This document shows positions 51,121-62,154 of a stretch of DNA of 64,000 bases, in pieces (position 1 is the first letter of the stretch; every line of letters begins with the position of its first letter). Both the position numbers and the translations under genes were made by a program. The notes beneath the pieces were generated by a model. The model worked only from the letters and a program-made list of their open reading frames with translations. It was not told the DNA's origin and ran no database searches. The stretch lies in the NCBI RefSeq assembly GCF_932274485.2, contig NC_065882.2, positions 10,833,390 to 10,897,389 of the forward strand. Direction: 5' to 3'. This DNA comes from Patella vulgata (taxonomy: Eukaryota; Mollusca; Gastropoda; Patellidae).

Positions 51121-52802
51121 CTCGATAAACTGATTATAAGTCCCTGGTTGTGTATGGTGTCGAGCTCTTTGAGATAAGACTCGCTGTCAGACCCATACAC
51201 AACACACCCATAATCGAGTTTGGATCTTATTAATGCTCGATATAATCTGAGCAAGACCTTACGTTCTGCTCCCCAGTCAGTATTTGATAAGACTCTCAAT
51301 ATGTTGAGGGCTTTCAGACATTTCTTTTTTAGGTTTTTAATGTGGAGAATAAATGATAATTTATTATCAAATATCAGCCCCAGAAATTTGGCTTCATCCA
51401 CAACTGGAAGCCGAGTGCCATCCAAGTAAAGTTCTGGATCGGGATGCAAACCTCGTTTCTGACAGAAATCCATGCAGACAGTCTTGGATTTCCAAAAACG
51501 AAATCCATTTACGGTTGCCCATTGTTGAAGTGAATTCAAACAAAGCTGCAACTTACGTTCGATTATCCGCATGTCGGTAGAACCATAGCACATCTGAAAG
51601 TCATCAACATAAAGAGCGCCGTTTGTACCTGGTTTAAGGCACGCTGGGATAGTATTAATTTTTATAGCAAAACGAGTAGGAGATAATATGCTTCCCTGAG
51701 GAACCCCCATTTCCTGGGGAAATGGGTCAGAGAATATTGATCCCAGTCGTACCTTAAATGACCTATCTTCCAGGAAATTTTTAATGAAGATAGGTAAGCG
51801 ACCTCGTACGCTGAGGTTATGGAGGTCGCGCATGATACCATGTTTCCATGTAGTATCATAAGCTTTCTCCAGATCGAAAAATATTGCAACTAAATGTTGC
51901 TTCTGGATGAAAGCGTCCCTGACGAACGTTTCAAATCGAACGAGATGATCAAGACTGCTCATTTGGGACCGAAATCCACGTTGGAGGTCAGTAATGAGGT
52001 TGTTGGACTCAAGGTACCAAACAAGCCTTCGATTGATCAATCTCTCCATGGTTTTGCAAATACAGCTAGTTAAAGCGATCGGACGATAGTTGTTAGGATT
52101 CGTATGATCTTTACCCGGTTTAGGGATGGGAATTATTGTGGGTCATGCCACTAGGGGGGAAAATTCCCATCAACCCAAATTCGGTTTAAAAGATCCAATA
52201 AAATTAAAAGAGTGGAAAAAGGTAAATGTTTTAGAAGTTGGTAGTGTATTTCATCTGGACCAGTTGCAGTATCCCGAGCTCGCTTTAGCGAATCCCGAAG
52301 TTCTGCAATGGAAAAGGTATCATTGTAGCATTCATGATTGCGGAACTTGAAATTAAGTCGCATTTTCTCCTGTTGTTGTTTAATGCTCTAAAGGCATCGG
52401 AGGAGAAATTGGATGATGAATTAAATGGAATTGTACTGGCCAGAGAATTAGTAATATCAGGAAATGTTGTTAAGGTGGTATTATCAACATTTAGATGGTT
52501 AAATGATAATGCACTACTTTTACCTTTAATCCTATCCCATACCGACTTAGGTGTGGTACGGGAATTGATCCTTGAGACGTAACCTTGCCATGAAGATTTC
52601 TTTGCTTGACGTATGGTTCTATGAGCCTTCGCCCAGACCATTTGGTATGCCGCAATATTCTCCATGGAAGGGTGGTTCTTAAGTCGTCTCAGGATACGAT
52701 CACGCTCTTTCAGAGCGGATTTGCAATCTTCGTTATACCATGGTTTATTGAAACGTTTTGGTGTAGTTGTGGTTTTTGGAATCGCCTGCTCAGCCACATC
52801 TT
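51121..52802 (-). mobile_element. LINE copy D1 (endonuclease linker and RT)
   Basis: 52285-52797 and 52151-52363 encode the linker (HPSMENIAAYQM, KSVWDRIKGKSSALS). 51114-52049 encodes RT with ERLINRRLVWYLE, FFDLEKAYDTTWKHG (first catalytic Asp), MGVPQGSILSPTRFA and LYVDDFQM. RT stops at IHNQGL, where ORF1 of D2 begins. The high-coordinate end is fused at 52802 to the family P array. D1 and D2 lie in the same orientation, with D1 upstream. Confidence 0.88.
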
Positions 52803-54817
52803 GTGAACAGTCTACAGGTCACAATTTTTATCCGATTTCAATGAAATTTGAAATATAGGTTTATCATCCTAAGATCTCGGTTCCTATCGATATTTGCATA
52901 TATCGGACCGTAACTTCATGGATTATGGTCCCTGATTGTACGAAAAATCACGTTTCTGGCTTGTGAACACTGTAGAGGTCACAATCTTTATCCGATTTTG
53001 TTGAAACTTGAAATGTAAGTTTACAACCCAAAGATCTCGGTTCCTTTCGATATTCGCGCATATCGGACCATAACTTCCTGAATTATGGCCCCTGATTGTA
53101 CGTAAAAACGCGTTTTTTTTATCTTGTGGACCCTATAGAGGTCATAATTTTTATCCGATTTAAAAAACCGTATTATTATATCACCGTTAAACCCTAAGGA
53201 CGGTTGAGTTCGAATTTCGTGAAAATTGGCCCAAAACTGACAGACAAAATGGCCGCCGTTCGTTCGTTCTCAAATAGCGTAAAAATATGGTATATCAAGG
53301 TTGTGGACCCTATAGAGGTCACAATTGTTATCCGATTTTGTTGAAACTTGAAATGTAAGTTTATAACACAAAGATCTTGGTTCCTTTCGATATTAGTGCA
53401 TATCGGACCGTAACTTCATGAATTATGGCCCCTGATTGTACGCAAAAACGCGTTTTTTGGCTTGTGGACCCTATAGCGGTCATAATTTTTATCCGATTTA
53501 AAAAAAAACGTGTTAATATATCACCATTACACCCTAAGGACGGCTTAGTTCAAATTTCGTGAAAATTGGCCCAAAACTGACAGACAAAATGGCCGCCCTT
53601 CGTTCTCAAATAGTGTAAAAATATGGTATATCAAGGTTGTGGACCCTATAGAGGACACAATTTTTATCCGATTTTGTTGAAACTTGAAATGTAAGTTTAT
53701 AACACAAAGATCTCGGTTCCTGTCGATATTCACGCATATCGGATCATAACTTCATGAATTATGGCCCCTTATTGTATGACAAATCGCGTTTTTAGCTTGT
53801 GGGCCCTATAGAGGTCATAATTTTTATCCGATTTAAAAATAAGTTTTATTATATCACCGTTAAACCCTAAGGACGGTTGAGTTCGAAAATCGGCCCAAAA
53901 CTGACAGACAAAATGGCCGCCGTTCGTTCTCAAATAGCGTAAAAATATGGTATATCAAGATGGTGGACTCTATAGAGGTCACAATTTTTATCAGATTTTG
54001 TTGAAACTTGAAATGTAAGTTTATAACCCAAAGATCTCAATTCCTTTCGATATTCGCGCATATCGGACCGTAACTTCCTGAATTATGGCCCCTGATTGTA
54101 CGAAAAATCACGTTTTTTGGCTTGTGGACCCTATAGAGGTCATAATTATTATCCGATTTAAAAAAACATATTATTATATCACCGTTATACCCTAAGGAAA
54201 ACTGGGTTCGAATTTCGTGAAGATCGGCCAAAAACTGACAGATAAAATGGCTGCCCTTCGTTCTCAAATAGCGTAAAAATATGGTATATCAAGGTTGTGG
54301 ACCCTATAGAGGTTACAATTTTTATCCGATTTTGTTGAAACTTGAAATATAAGTTTATAACCCAAAGATCTTGGTTCATTTCGATATTCGCGCATATTGG
54401 ACCGTAACTTACTGAATTATGTCCCCTGATTGTACGAAAAATCGCGTTTTTAGCTTGTGGACCCTATAGAGGTCATAATTTTTATCCGATTTAAAAAAAA
54501 TGTATTATTATATCACCGTTACACCCTAAGGACGACTGAGTTTGAAAATCGGCCCAAAACTGACAGACAGAATGGCCGCCCCTCGTTCGCAAATTGCGTA
54601 AAAATATGGAATATCAAGGTTGTGGACCCTATAGAGGTCACAATTTGTATCCGATTTTGTTGAAACTTGAAATGTAAGTTTATAACCCAAAGATCTCGGT
54701 TCCTTTCGATATTTGCGTATATCGAATTGTAATTTCCTGAATTATGGCCCTTGATTGTAGGAAAAATCACTTTCTTTTCAGCTTGTTCTCTATCCATCTC
54801 TCGAAAATGTGGGCGTA
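52803..54817. repeat. Family P tandem array, copy 3 (best preserved)
   Basis: The marker gtggaccctatagaggtca (or close variants) falls at 53126, 53303, 53464, 53639, 53799, 53963, 54124, 54297, 54457 and 54622. Spacings alternate between 160-161 and 164-177, so the unit is a ~330 bp dimer. One half-unit carries taacttcctgaattatggcc, the other aatggccgcc and atatcaccgtt. The right end tctcgaaaatgtgggcgtat is the terminal sequence of the family. The left end is cut at the LINE junction. Confidence 0.9.
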
Positions 54818-54864
54818 TCCTGCCTGGCAGCCGCTGGTTACAGTTTTTAATATCAGAATTATCT

Positions 54865-55032
54865 TCATCGAATGAAGATTTTCTGTTCAGACTCAGTAAT
54901 ATTCACTGGTGCTAATTCTTCACTTCTAGGATCTAATAATGTAGATGCCTGCCTTAAAGTCAACTGCGTATCTTCGTTTAGAAGATCAAACTCATCGAAT
55001 GAAAACATTGAAACTTCCATTTTCATTTTCAT
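54865..55032 (-). CDS. Small open frame, 55 aa, unidentified
   Basis: Begins MKMKMEVSMFSFDEFDLLNE and ends ESEQKIFIR, with an in-frame stop upstream. Acidic, no known motif. It could be an exon, part of an older element or chance. It lies just beyond the family P terminus. Confidence 0.2.
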   Translation of the reverse strand: MKMKMEVSMFSFDEFDLLNEDTQLTLRQASTLLDPRSEELAPVNITESEQKIFIR

Positions 55033-55550
55033 AGATGGTATCTATAAACAGTCCTACCTTGTTAAAGAATAATCCTATAATTCACTATTGCTAGTTGAGA
55101 AATTGGCAAAAATATCATTTTCAACTTCAGATTTAAACGTTTGAAGATAGCTGTTCCATGGTGGAGAATAGAAAACAAGAGAGGTAATTGTGTTATTATT
55201 TCCGGTGTGAAGATTTTTATGTGTGAGAAAGATAACCTATGATCGTATAATAGTGAGTTGACAACCTTTTGAGCAAAAGACATAGAAATAATTATGGTTT
55301 GACTTTCTTTGAAAATATGAAATTGTAACTTTAAACTATATCTTGTAGCTCTAGACAAGACGTTTTCCCTTCTTTCTTTATTTTTCAGCTAGAATGAATC
55401 TAAATGACTCACAAGCTTGCATTTGTCTACATTTTCTGTTGGGTTATCTGAAAAGCAAGTTGAAATTTTAATCCAACTATAGTGAAAAGCACATTAAAGA
55501 TAGATTTTGTAAGATTGGGCCTATATGAAGATCTAGTGATTGTTGGTATA
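55033..55550. other. Stretch without recognised feature
   Basis: AT-rich, no repeat link and no gene evidence. Confidence 0.4.
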
Positions 55551-56248
55551 ATATACTCTTCAAAAAAAGTAGGGGATATTCAGAAACAATACAAAACTGC
55601 GGAAATGTATGTTAATAACAGGCCAATTGCCTACACATGAACATAAACAGTTCATATGGGCAGCTTATCTGACGGCCCCATTTCACTCGCAAAGAGATAC
55701 ACTGTCAAAAGTGAAAATGGAAGATTTTGATTTTTGTCTTATTAATGGGTAATTGCTCCACTAATCCTCAGACATTCAGCAATTCGTCGTGGTATGCTCC
55801 TAATTAACCGTCCAGTCACGATTTGGGACAATCTGACCCACTCATCTTGCAGTGCCATGGCCAATTCTTGTAGTGTTGTCCGTTGACGTCGACGAACACG
55901 TCTCCCGATCAAATTAGATCTAATTAAACGTAACACATTAAAGCAAAGATATGCTAAAAAGTAAATCTTATGCAAGAACCGATAGGAAAGCAAACATGGA
56001 TAGATAACCAGCACGCGGCAGTTTTCATCAACTCTTCTTTGAAGTGTCACACTTGACAATGAACCCCTCCCACGTGTATGGCGCTATTGCGTGTCGCATG
56101 TGCAGCTCAGTTGTTCTGTTGGGGCGATAAATTCTTCATCAGTGAACATACTCTCAAAGCATGTCAAATGTACATTACCATTTATCATATCGCAAGCTGC
56201 ATAGGTATTTGCATTTCAATATCCCCTACTTTGTTTGAAGAGTATATA
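55551..56248 (-). mobile_element. Tc1/mariner-like element, deleted, with transposase C-terminus
   Basis: Inverted ends atatactcttcaaaaaaagt and actttgtttgaagagtatat, each continuing into the shared aggggatat, bordered by TA. On the minus strand 55742-55930 encodes RVRRRQRTTLQELAMALQDE and WVRLSQIVTGRLIRSIPRR. This matches the C-terminal part of Tc1-type transposases (..L.EEW..IP...I..LI.SMRRR). The DDE catalytic region is absent, so it is a non-autonomous deletion derivative. Confidence 0.85.
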
Positions 56249-56255
56249 TCAATGG

Positions 56256-56612
56256 TTTTTAATATGCCCATATTGTCGTCGCCCCTGTCCGCCCGTCCAC
56301 AATTTGTTTGTGGGCACTCTACAGGTCACAAAATTTATCTGAATTAGACGAAACTTGAAATATAGGTCTATCCCCGAAAGATCTCGGTCCCTGTCGATAT
56401 TGGCATGTATCTGACCGTAACTTATGGAAAATGGGCCATAATCCATGAAGTTATGGTCCGATACATACCATTATCGAAAGAAACCGAGATCGTTGGGGGA
56501 TAGACCTATATTTCAAGTTTCGTCAAAATCGGATAAACAATTGTGACCTGTAGAGTGTCAACAAACAGATTGTGGGCGACGACAATATTAGTCCACATGA
56601 AAATGTGGGCGT
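56256..56612. mobile_element. Family P foldback element, short form
   Basis: The left half reads gtcgtcgcccctgtccgc and ggcactctacaggtcaca. The right half is its complement, ending tccacatgaaaatgtgggcg at about 56600. No tandem dimers inside. It shows the family as a palindrome with the same ends as 27836-29005. Confidence 0.8.
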
Positions 56613-57159
56613 ATAAAAGACGTCTCAGCTCACTCCTTCACTACCTGATGAGGTTGTATCCTCCTTGCCTCCATCTGCAGTTATTGAGACTATTCGCAAT
56701 ACCCCCATCCAAAATCGCAAAAGGGTTCCTACCTTGTGCGCCTCTTAAAGTAGCTAAGTCTCTAACTCAATATCATCCAAAGTCTTACACGTTGAAAATA
56801 CGAATTATTTGTCAATTCAAATCAACATTGATGTTGTGATCTTACCAGGAAAAGGCAGGCTTCTGATATCCAATAATTAAGACAAAATAAACATTTTACC
56901 ATTGGTACACGAATCGTGTACCATAGTGCGTTTTAGCGTCATTTGCAACAAGTGACCAGAAAGAACGAGGCTAGACATATTCAACTGGAGAGTCTGCTTA
57001 ATAGACTGGAATAACCAGACGCTAGAAATTGCTACGGGGTTGAGACACATGCTGTATTTCGCTGGACATAACTGATTTGATATTAGAGTCAAAAAGGAAA
57101 CAATTGAATATAAATCAGTTTATATACAATCAGATTACATTACATTTCTAGGTCCCAAA
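56613..57159. other. Unassigned stretch with a coding-like fragment
   Basis: 56636-56755 is open on the plus strand and reads PSLPDEVVSSLPPSAVIETI then RNTPIQNRKRVPTL before a stop. It has protein-like composition but no start codon and no match I know. It may be a piece of another element. Confidence 0.3.
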
Positions 57160-57240
57160 TATTAGCGATTTAGCTCCTTTAAGCCCGACACTGCTGATTC
57201 AAGTTCCACTGGGTCAGGGCTGCAGTTTAAGAGTATACCA
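57160..57240 (-). mobile_element. Short fragment resembling LINE ORF1 antisense strand
   Basis: The minus strand cagccctgacccagtggaac and aatcagcagtgtc resembles cgatcctgacccagtggacc and gatcaggagt at 50408-50440. Only about 50 bp, so weak. Confidence 0.35.
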
Positions 57241-57449
57241 TCCGCAAAGTAGAAAATAGTGCATTCAAAAAAAACATCAAAATGTTTAAAAAAAAAATGT
57301 ATTTCGAGAGAAAGATACAAAGGGTTAAAAAAAACCTCACTCTCTTTAATAAATATGAGGTTGATCTGACGGACGACGGTACTATTGTAGTGGATGTTCA
57401 TGTGGAGCCATTCAGTAAGCCGCCAAAAATTAAATTTCCCTGACAATGT

Positions 57450-58270
57450 TCAATTCAAGTCACCCTGAAGTGGCCTATACAGACAGTTGCAGTAAGGGCG
57501 ACCTTGCATATTCCTTTATGATTCTTCATCTCGGCAATTTATAGCATGTGGCTGTATTTGATGTGAGACACTCAATTTTATAATCTCTCGTAAAGAGTAC
57601 TTGATATTTTATTTATCAAGGTAATCAACAAAGACCGACACGTGTTTAAGCGCACCCAGAATTGATTGGCGATTGCTTATCGGTTAACACCCAGCGATGA
57701 AGGCCTGATAACGTAAAACGTGTGACTGGACCCCCGATTGATGTCGTAATTCGGAATATTCAGAATACGGACTACTCAAAACATTTTTAATTTACTACAA
57801 GGAAATAAATCCGGACATGAAAATGATGATTGAGATCACAGAATGCCGTAGTATTCAGATGTCGGAAGTGAAAGGCATTCTCCACACAGAGAACTATCTA
57901 CTTCAAATACAGATCTCTGAATGGCCGTCATATTCAAAAATGAGTATAGTATTTTGTAATGTGGTTCTTTATCCGGTTTACATTTTTTGCACACACAAAG
58001 ACTAAATGAACATTTTACTTTTAATTCTATTAAATAGAAGCATAATATACACTTCTCAAAGTAGGCCTATACTTAGTGTTTTCGACTAATATCGCAGATT
58101 AATGTTGGTTACTTAGCTTTGTGTCTGTTTCCAAGTCTGAGACTTCTTGTAACTTTCCGATTTATTGCTCTTCCTCAGTTTGTGAAATCTCTAGCGAGAA
58201 TTGCCATCATCTGGTCCGCTGATTAATCACTTTTTTGGGATATGCCCTGGAATAATAAGAGTCTGCTGAG
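57450..58270. other. Stretch without recognised feature
   Basis: No linked repeat. A frame at 57817-58005 has no motif and weak coding character. Confidence 0.4.
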
Positions 58271-58275
58271 ATAAA

Positions 58276-58640
58276 AATGAAATGGGGGTTAACGTCCTAC
58301 TGTTCTGCTCCGACTGGGCTACTGGTGACGGATATACGACATAGTGGGCTATGAGGGAAATTTTGTCCGAGCAGCGGCACTATGGTCTACTCATATTGAT
58401 TTCCAACTGCCAAGAGATCTTTCACAAGCACACCCGGGACCTCGGGTTTTCATCCCATCCTAACGACTACAAAAACGACTGTTTGGAGCTAATAATGAGA
58501 TATTCCGTTTTTTCATCGTCTTTGTCAGGCCCTCCGTCCTGCACCACTGATAAGGGGAAACCACGCCAGCCAATGCAGGGATCGAACACGCGACGTCCAG
58601 GATAGGGAGCCAGCGACTTACTCACTTACCCACCGTGGCT
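58276..58640 (-). mobile_element. SINE family 1, full length
   Basis: Tail complement aaatgaaatgggggttaacg, middle gaaattttgtccgagcagcg, head complement aatgcagggatcgaacacgc and gagccaccgtgg-type end (cccaccgtggctct). A ~35 bp insertion lies near 58490. Confidence 0.88.
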
Positions 58641-59141
58641 CTCTGCGTAGATAAAAGTTGTTTTATTAGAAGATAATTTCAGTTAATGAAAAAGTTGATC
58701 AGATGACATTCAAACAATTGATAAGTCCTGGTGTAGAAAGTTAATATTCATCTGTAATTAAAGACTGGTGTCTCAAATAAATATTACATTCTACAGATAT
58801 TGAAAAACAAAATGATATTGTATAACTAATATAACTGTCCTATCTTTAATAAAACACTAAGTCATCATGTTTTATATATAAAATATTATTTTGTTCTGTT
58901 TCATCTAATCAACCTTCTCTGTATAACCTCATTAACTTTAATAAAAACTGTCATGTTTTATATATAAAATATTATCTGATCTGATATCAATTCTCCTATA
59001 TATTGGTGAAGTTATAGAATAGGGTTTAGTGACATTTTCTAAGGCATCAACTGGCCTAATAAAGTCGGGTATACGTTTATGCACCAACTGACCTAATAAC
59101 GTCGGGCATACGTTTATGGATATCGTTTTAATTTGTCTTGT
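58641..59141. other. Stretch with two local duplications
   Basis: tcatgttttatatataaaat recurs at about 58865 and 58950. aactggcctaataaagtcgg (59049) recurs as aactgacctaataacgtcgg (59085) with the following catacgtttatg. No gene seen. Confidence 0.5.
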
Positions 59142-61437
59142 TAGATTTATGGAAGTATAACGTTACCAATACTATTTCATTGTTCACGGTGCAAACTGCA
59201 AATGTAGTTCAAAATACGTATTTTAGTTTTACAATTTGCAATTTCCATTGCTCAACAATACCAATGCCACGGTGTTAAAATACAGAATACACTTTTCAAT
59301 AATACAAAATACAGTAGAATAGTTATTTTGCACATTACAATTCTGCATTTTGCATAATAGACCCTTGCATTGTAAATATACCTTATATGGGATCTACGAC
59401 GAACGTCATTTGCATACGGAAATAAGTCCGGACTATGACGGAAATTAATGATTTACGCGATAAAGCCATAAGGTCGCCTGGATACGGAATGAAGTTAACA
59501 CATATTCCTAGCGCCAATAAAAACTTAGATATAATTATCACGAAGATAATTGTTACCTTTATATTAGAAAACGACATATTAATGCAAAGTATATATGTAA
59601 TAGACCCCCCGCCCCCCCCCCCCCATGAAAAAAACCATACTAATACCGTAAACATACTAAAATATCGCACACTAGGCTAACTGAGCACGCAGAGGTACGT
59701 CCACGCTGCATCAAATAGCACCGAAACCAGCTTTGGTGGCAAAATGTTTTTTTGTTTCATGGAATCAAGGGATGAATAAACTACTAGAATACAAATTTTC
59801 AGAAGCTTCCTAAGTTGGCTTTTAGAGAAATATCACCGGAAACATACTAAAACCTTAAGGGGATCGGGTTAGGGTAGGCTCATCGCGCACGCAATAACTT
59901 AGAAAATAGCTTTGGTGGCTCCAAGATCTTTATTTCACCAAATCAACAGATGGATAAGATATGAACAGGCCAATTTTCATTTACTTTCTATTTTGGCGTA
60001 TCGAGTTATACCACCGCAAAGTTCCCAGCACCTGGATTCGAGGCGGGGTTCGCGGGTGCAATAAACAAGGGGTACTTCCACCAAAAAGCACTTCAAACTG
60101 GCCTTGGTGGCAAAATGATTGTATTTCACAGAGTCAAGGGATGAATAAACTACTAGAATACAAAAATCCAGAAGCCTCCTATGCTGGCTTTTAGAGATAT
60201 ATTACCGTAAACGTACTAAATATGTTTGGGAATCGGGATAGGGTAGGCTCGCTGCGCACACAATAATTTCTAAATTAGCTTTGGTGTCTCCAAGATCTTT
60301 ATTTCACCAAATCGACAGATGCATAAGGTGTGAACATGCCAAATTTCATTAACCTTCTATGTTGGCGTATCGAGATATACCACCGCAAAGTACCTAGCAC
60401 CCGGATTCGAGACGGGGTTCGTGGGTTCAATAAATAAGGGGTACGTCCACGCTGCATCGTTGTCTACGATATCACCTTAGGTGGAAGTGGACGTAAAACA
60501 CCAGAAACAAACGAACGCTGCATCAAAAAGCACCCAAACCAGCTTTGGTGGCAAACTGTTTTGTATTTCACAGAGTCAAGGGTTGAATAAACTACTAGAA
60601 TACAAAAATCCAGAAGCCTCCCATGCTGGCTTTTTGGGATATATTACCGTAAACATACTAAAAATATGGGGGAATCGTGTTAGGGTATGCTCACTGCGCA
60701 CATGTACAATAACTTCTAAACTAGCTTTGGTGGCTCCAAGATCTTTATTTCAGCAAATTTCTTTGCGGGGAGGGGGGGGGGGTCTATTACATATTATTAT
60801 ATACTTTGCATTAATATGTCTTAAAATGTTATTTTCTAATATAAAGGTAACAATTATTTTCGTGATAATTATATCTAGGTTTTTATTGGCGCTAGGAATA
60901 TGTGTGCTAACGTCATTTCGAATCCGAGTGCTGGAATACGGGTGAGAGATTCCGCTCGGTTACTATAAGATTCTTTAACCTTACCCAAAAAAAGGGTTTT
61001 AGAGATCTGTCAATTAAATAAGATATTCAATTTAATTTTTAACAAGAAATTGATTCACTTGAAATATCTGGGGTTTTTACCGATGAGAACAAATAAGAAT
61101 AGTCTCGAACTGATTACATTATAGAGCCTGGACTAACAAAATCGAGTACTGACGGCTTTATCGCGTAAATCATTAATTTCCGTCATAGTCAGGATTTTTT
61201 TCCGTATGCAAATGACGTAAGTCGTACATCCCATATAAGGTATATGTTCTACTATGCAAGGTTCTATTATGCATGTGTATTCTGTATTTTAACACTGTGA
61301 CATTGGTAGGCCTATTGTTGAGCAATGGAAATTGTAAATTGTAAAACTAAAATACGTATTGTGAACTACTGACTTTTGCAGTTTGCACCGTGAACAATGA
61401 AATAATATTGGCAACGTTATCCTTCCATATAGATTCA
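59142..61437. mobile_element. Large foldback element with tandem-repeat core
   Basis: The left arm (59142-59622) and right arm (60768-61437) are inverted copies. Examples: ccattgctcaacaatacc with ctattgttgagcaatgg; gatttacgcgataaagcc with ggctttatcgcgtaaatc; tagcgccaataaaaactt with gtttttattggcgcta. The right arm has about 190 bp extra (60945-61135). Opposed C- and G-runs mark the inner borders (59606-59622; 60768-60782). The core (59623-60767) has two full and one partial direct repeat with accagctttggtggcaaaat, tgaataaactactagaatac and ggtggctccaagatctttat. No transposase frame seen. Confidence 0.8.
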
Positions 61438-61510
61438 CCATATGTTTGGCGCAATATAGCCCGGTGGGAGCTGACGTCCCATTAAACAACATTTCATTTC
61501 ATTTCATTTC
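61438..61510 (+). mobile_element. LINE 3' terminus fragment with ATTTC tail
   Basis: ccatatgtttggcgcaatat, agcccggtgggagctgacgt, then cccattaaacaacatttc and ATTTC repeats. Only the last ~50 bp of the LINE. It starts exactly at the end of the foldback element. Confidence 0.85.
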
Positions 61511-61545
61511 ACCAACCAGCCTAAAGCTGCATTTCCTTTAGTACG

Positions 61546-61857
61546 TCGATCCCTGCATTGGCCGAGGAAGTTCATCCAGATTTTCCAGCGTGGTTCCCCC
61601 TTGTCAGTGATGCAGGACGGAGGGCCTGACAAGGACAGCTGTCTAGTCCTTTGGATGACACGAAAAACCGAGGTCCTGTGTATACATTGGAATGCATGTA
61701 AAAGATCCATAGGCAGTTGGAATTCGATATAAGAGTAGGCGATAGTGGTGCTGCCCGGGCAAAATTTCCCTCATAGCACACTGTATGGCGTATGCCCGTC
61801 TTCATTAGCCCAGCATAGGAGCAGAACAGTAGGACGTTAAACCCCATTTCATTTCCT
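61546..61857 (+). mobile_element. SINE family 1, slightly 5'-truncated, 14 bp target duplication
   Basis: Begins within the B box (tcgatccctgcattggccga) and ends gacgttaaaccccatttc. Flanked by tttcctttagtacg at 61532-61545 and 61858-61871. Truncation with a clean target duplication shows that it inserted in truncated form. Confidence 0.93.
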
Positions 61858-61884
61858 TTTCCTTTAGTACGGGAATGCAAGCAT

Positions 61885-62130
61885 CTCAAACATACAAGAT
61901 CACGGTACTACCGTTGCCAGTCACTAAATCTATATTGTAAAGCGTTAGATTTTTTAAAAGAGACAAAATTTTATCGAAAATTTTTATTTTATATATCCTG
62001 ATTTTCTCTTTCATGTTTTAAATATATATATACATAAAGTTTGTGTTATTTATTTGATATTTACTGTGATATTTGTTTTTATTTATGTATATTTCTAGAT
62101 AATATTGTGATTATTTGTTTCTAGTTTGTC
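61885..62130 (+). mobile_element. LINE 3' UTR fragment
   Basis: taccgttgccagtcact, tttttaaaagagacaaaa, tgatatttgtttttattta and gtttgtctc follow the order of the LINE 3' UTR seen (minus) at 38480-38780. The terminal 60 bp are missing. Confidence 0.75.
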
Positions 62131-62154
62131 TCGCCACCCGATTAGGTTTTATAA

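Noticed and set aside
46806-54797. Series of 60-120 aa minus-strand frames in the 47 and 53-54 kb arrays with recurring peptides such as INLHFKFQQNRIKIV
   Set aside because: They follow the family P repeat period and recur in every unit. They are translations of a repeat, not genes.
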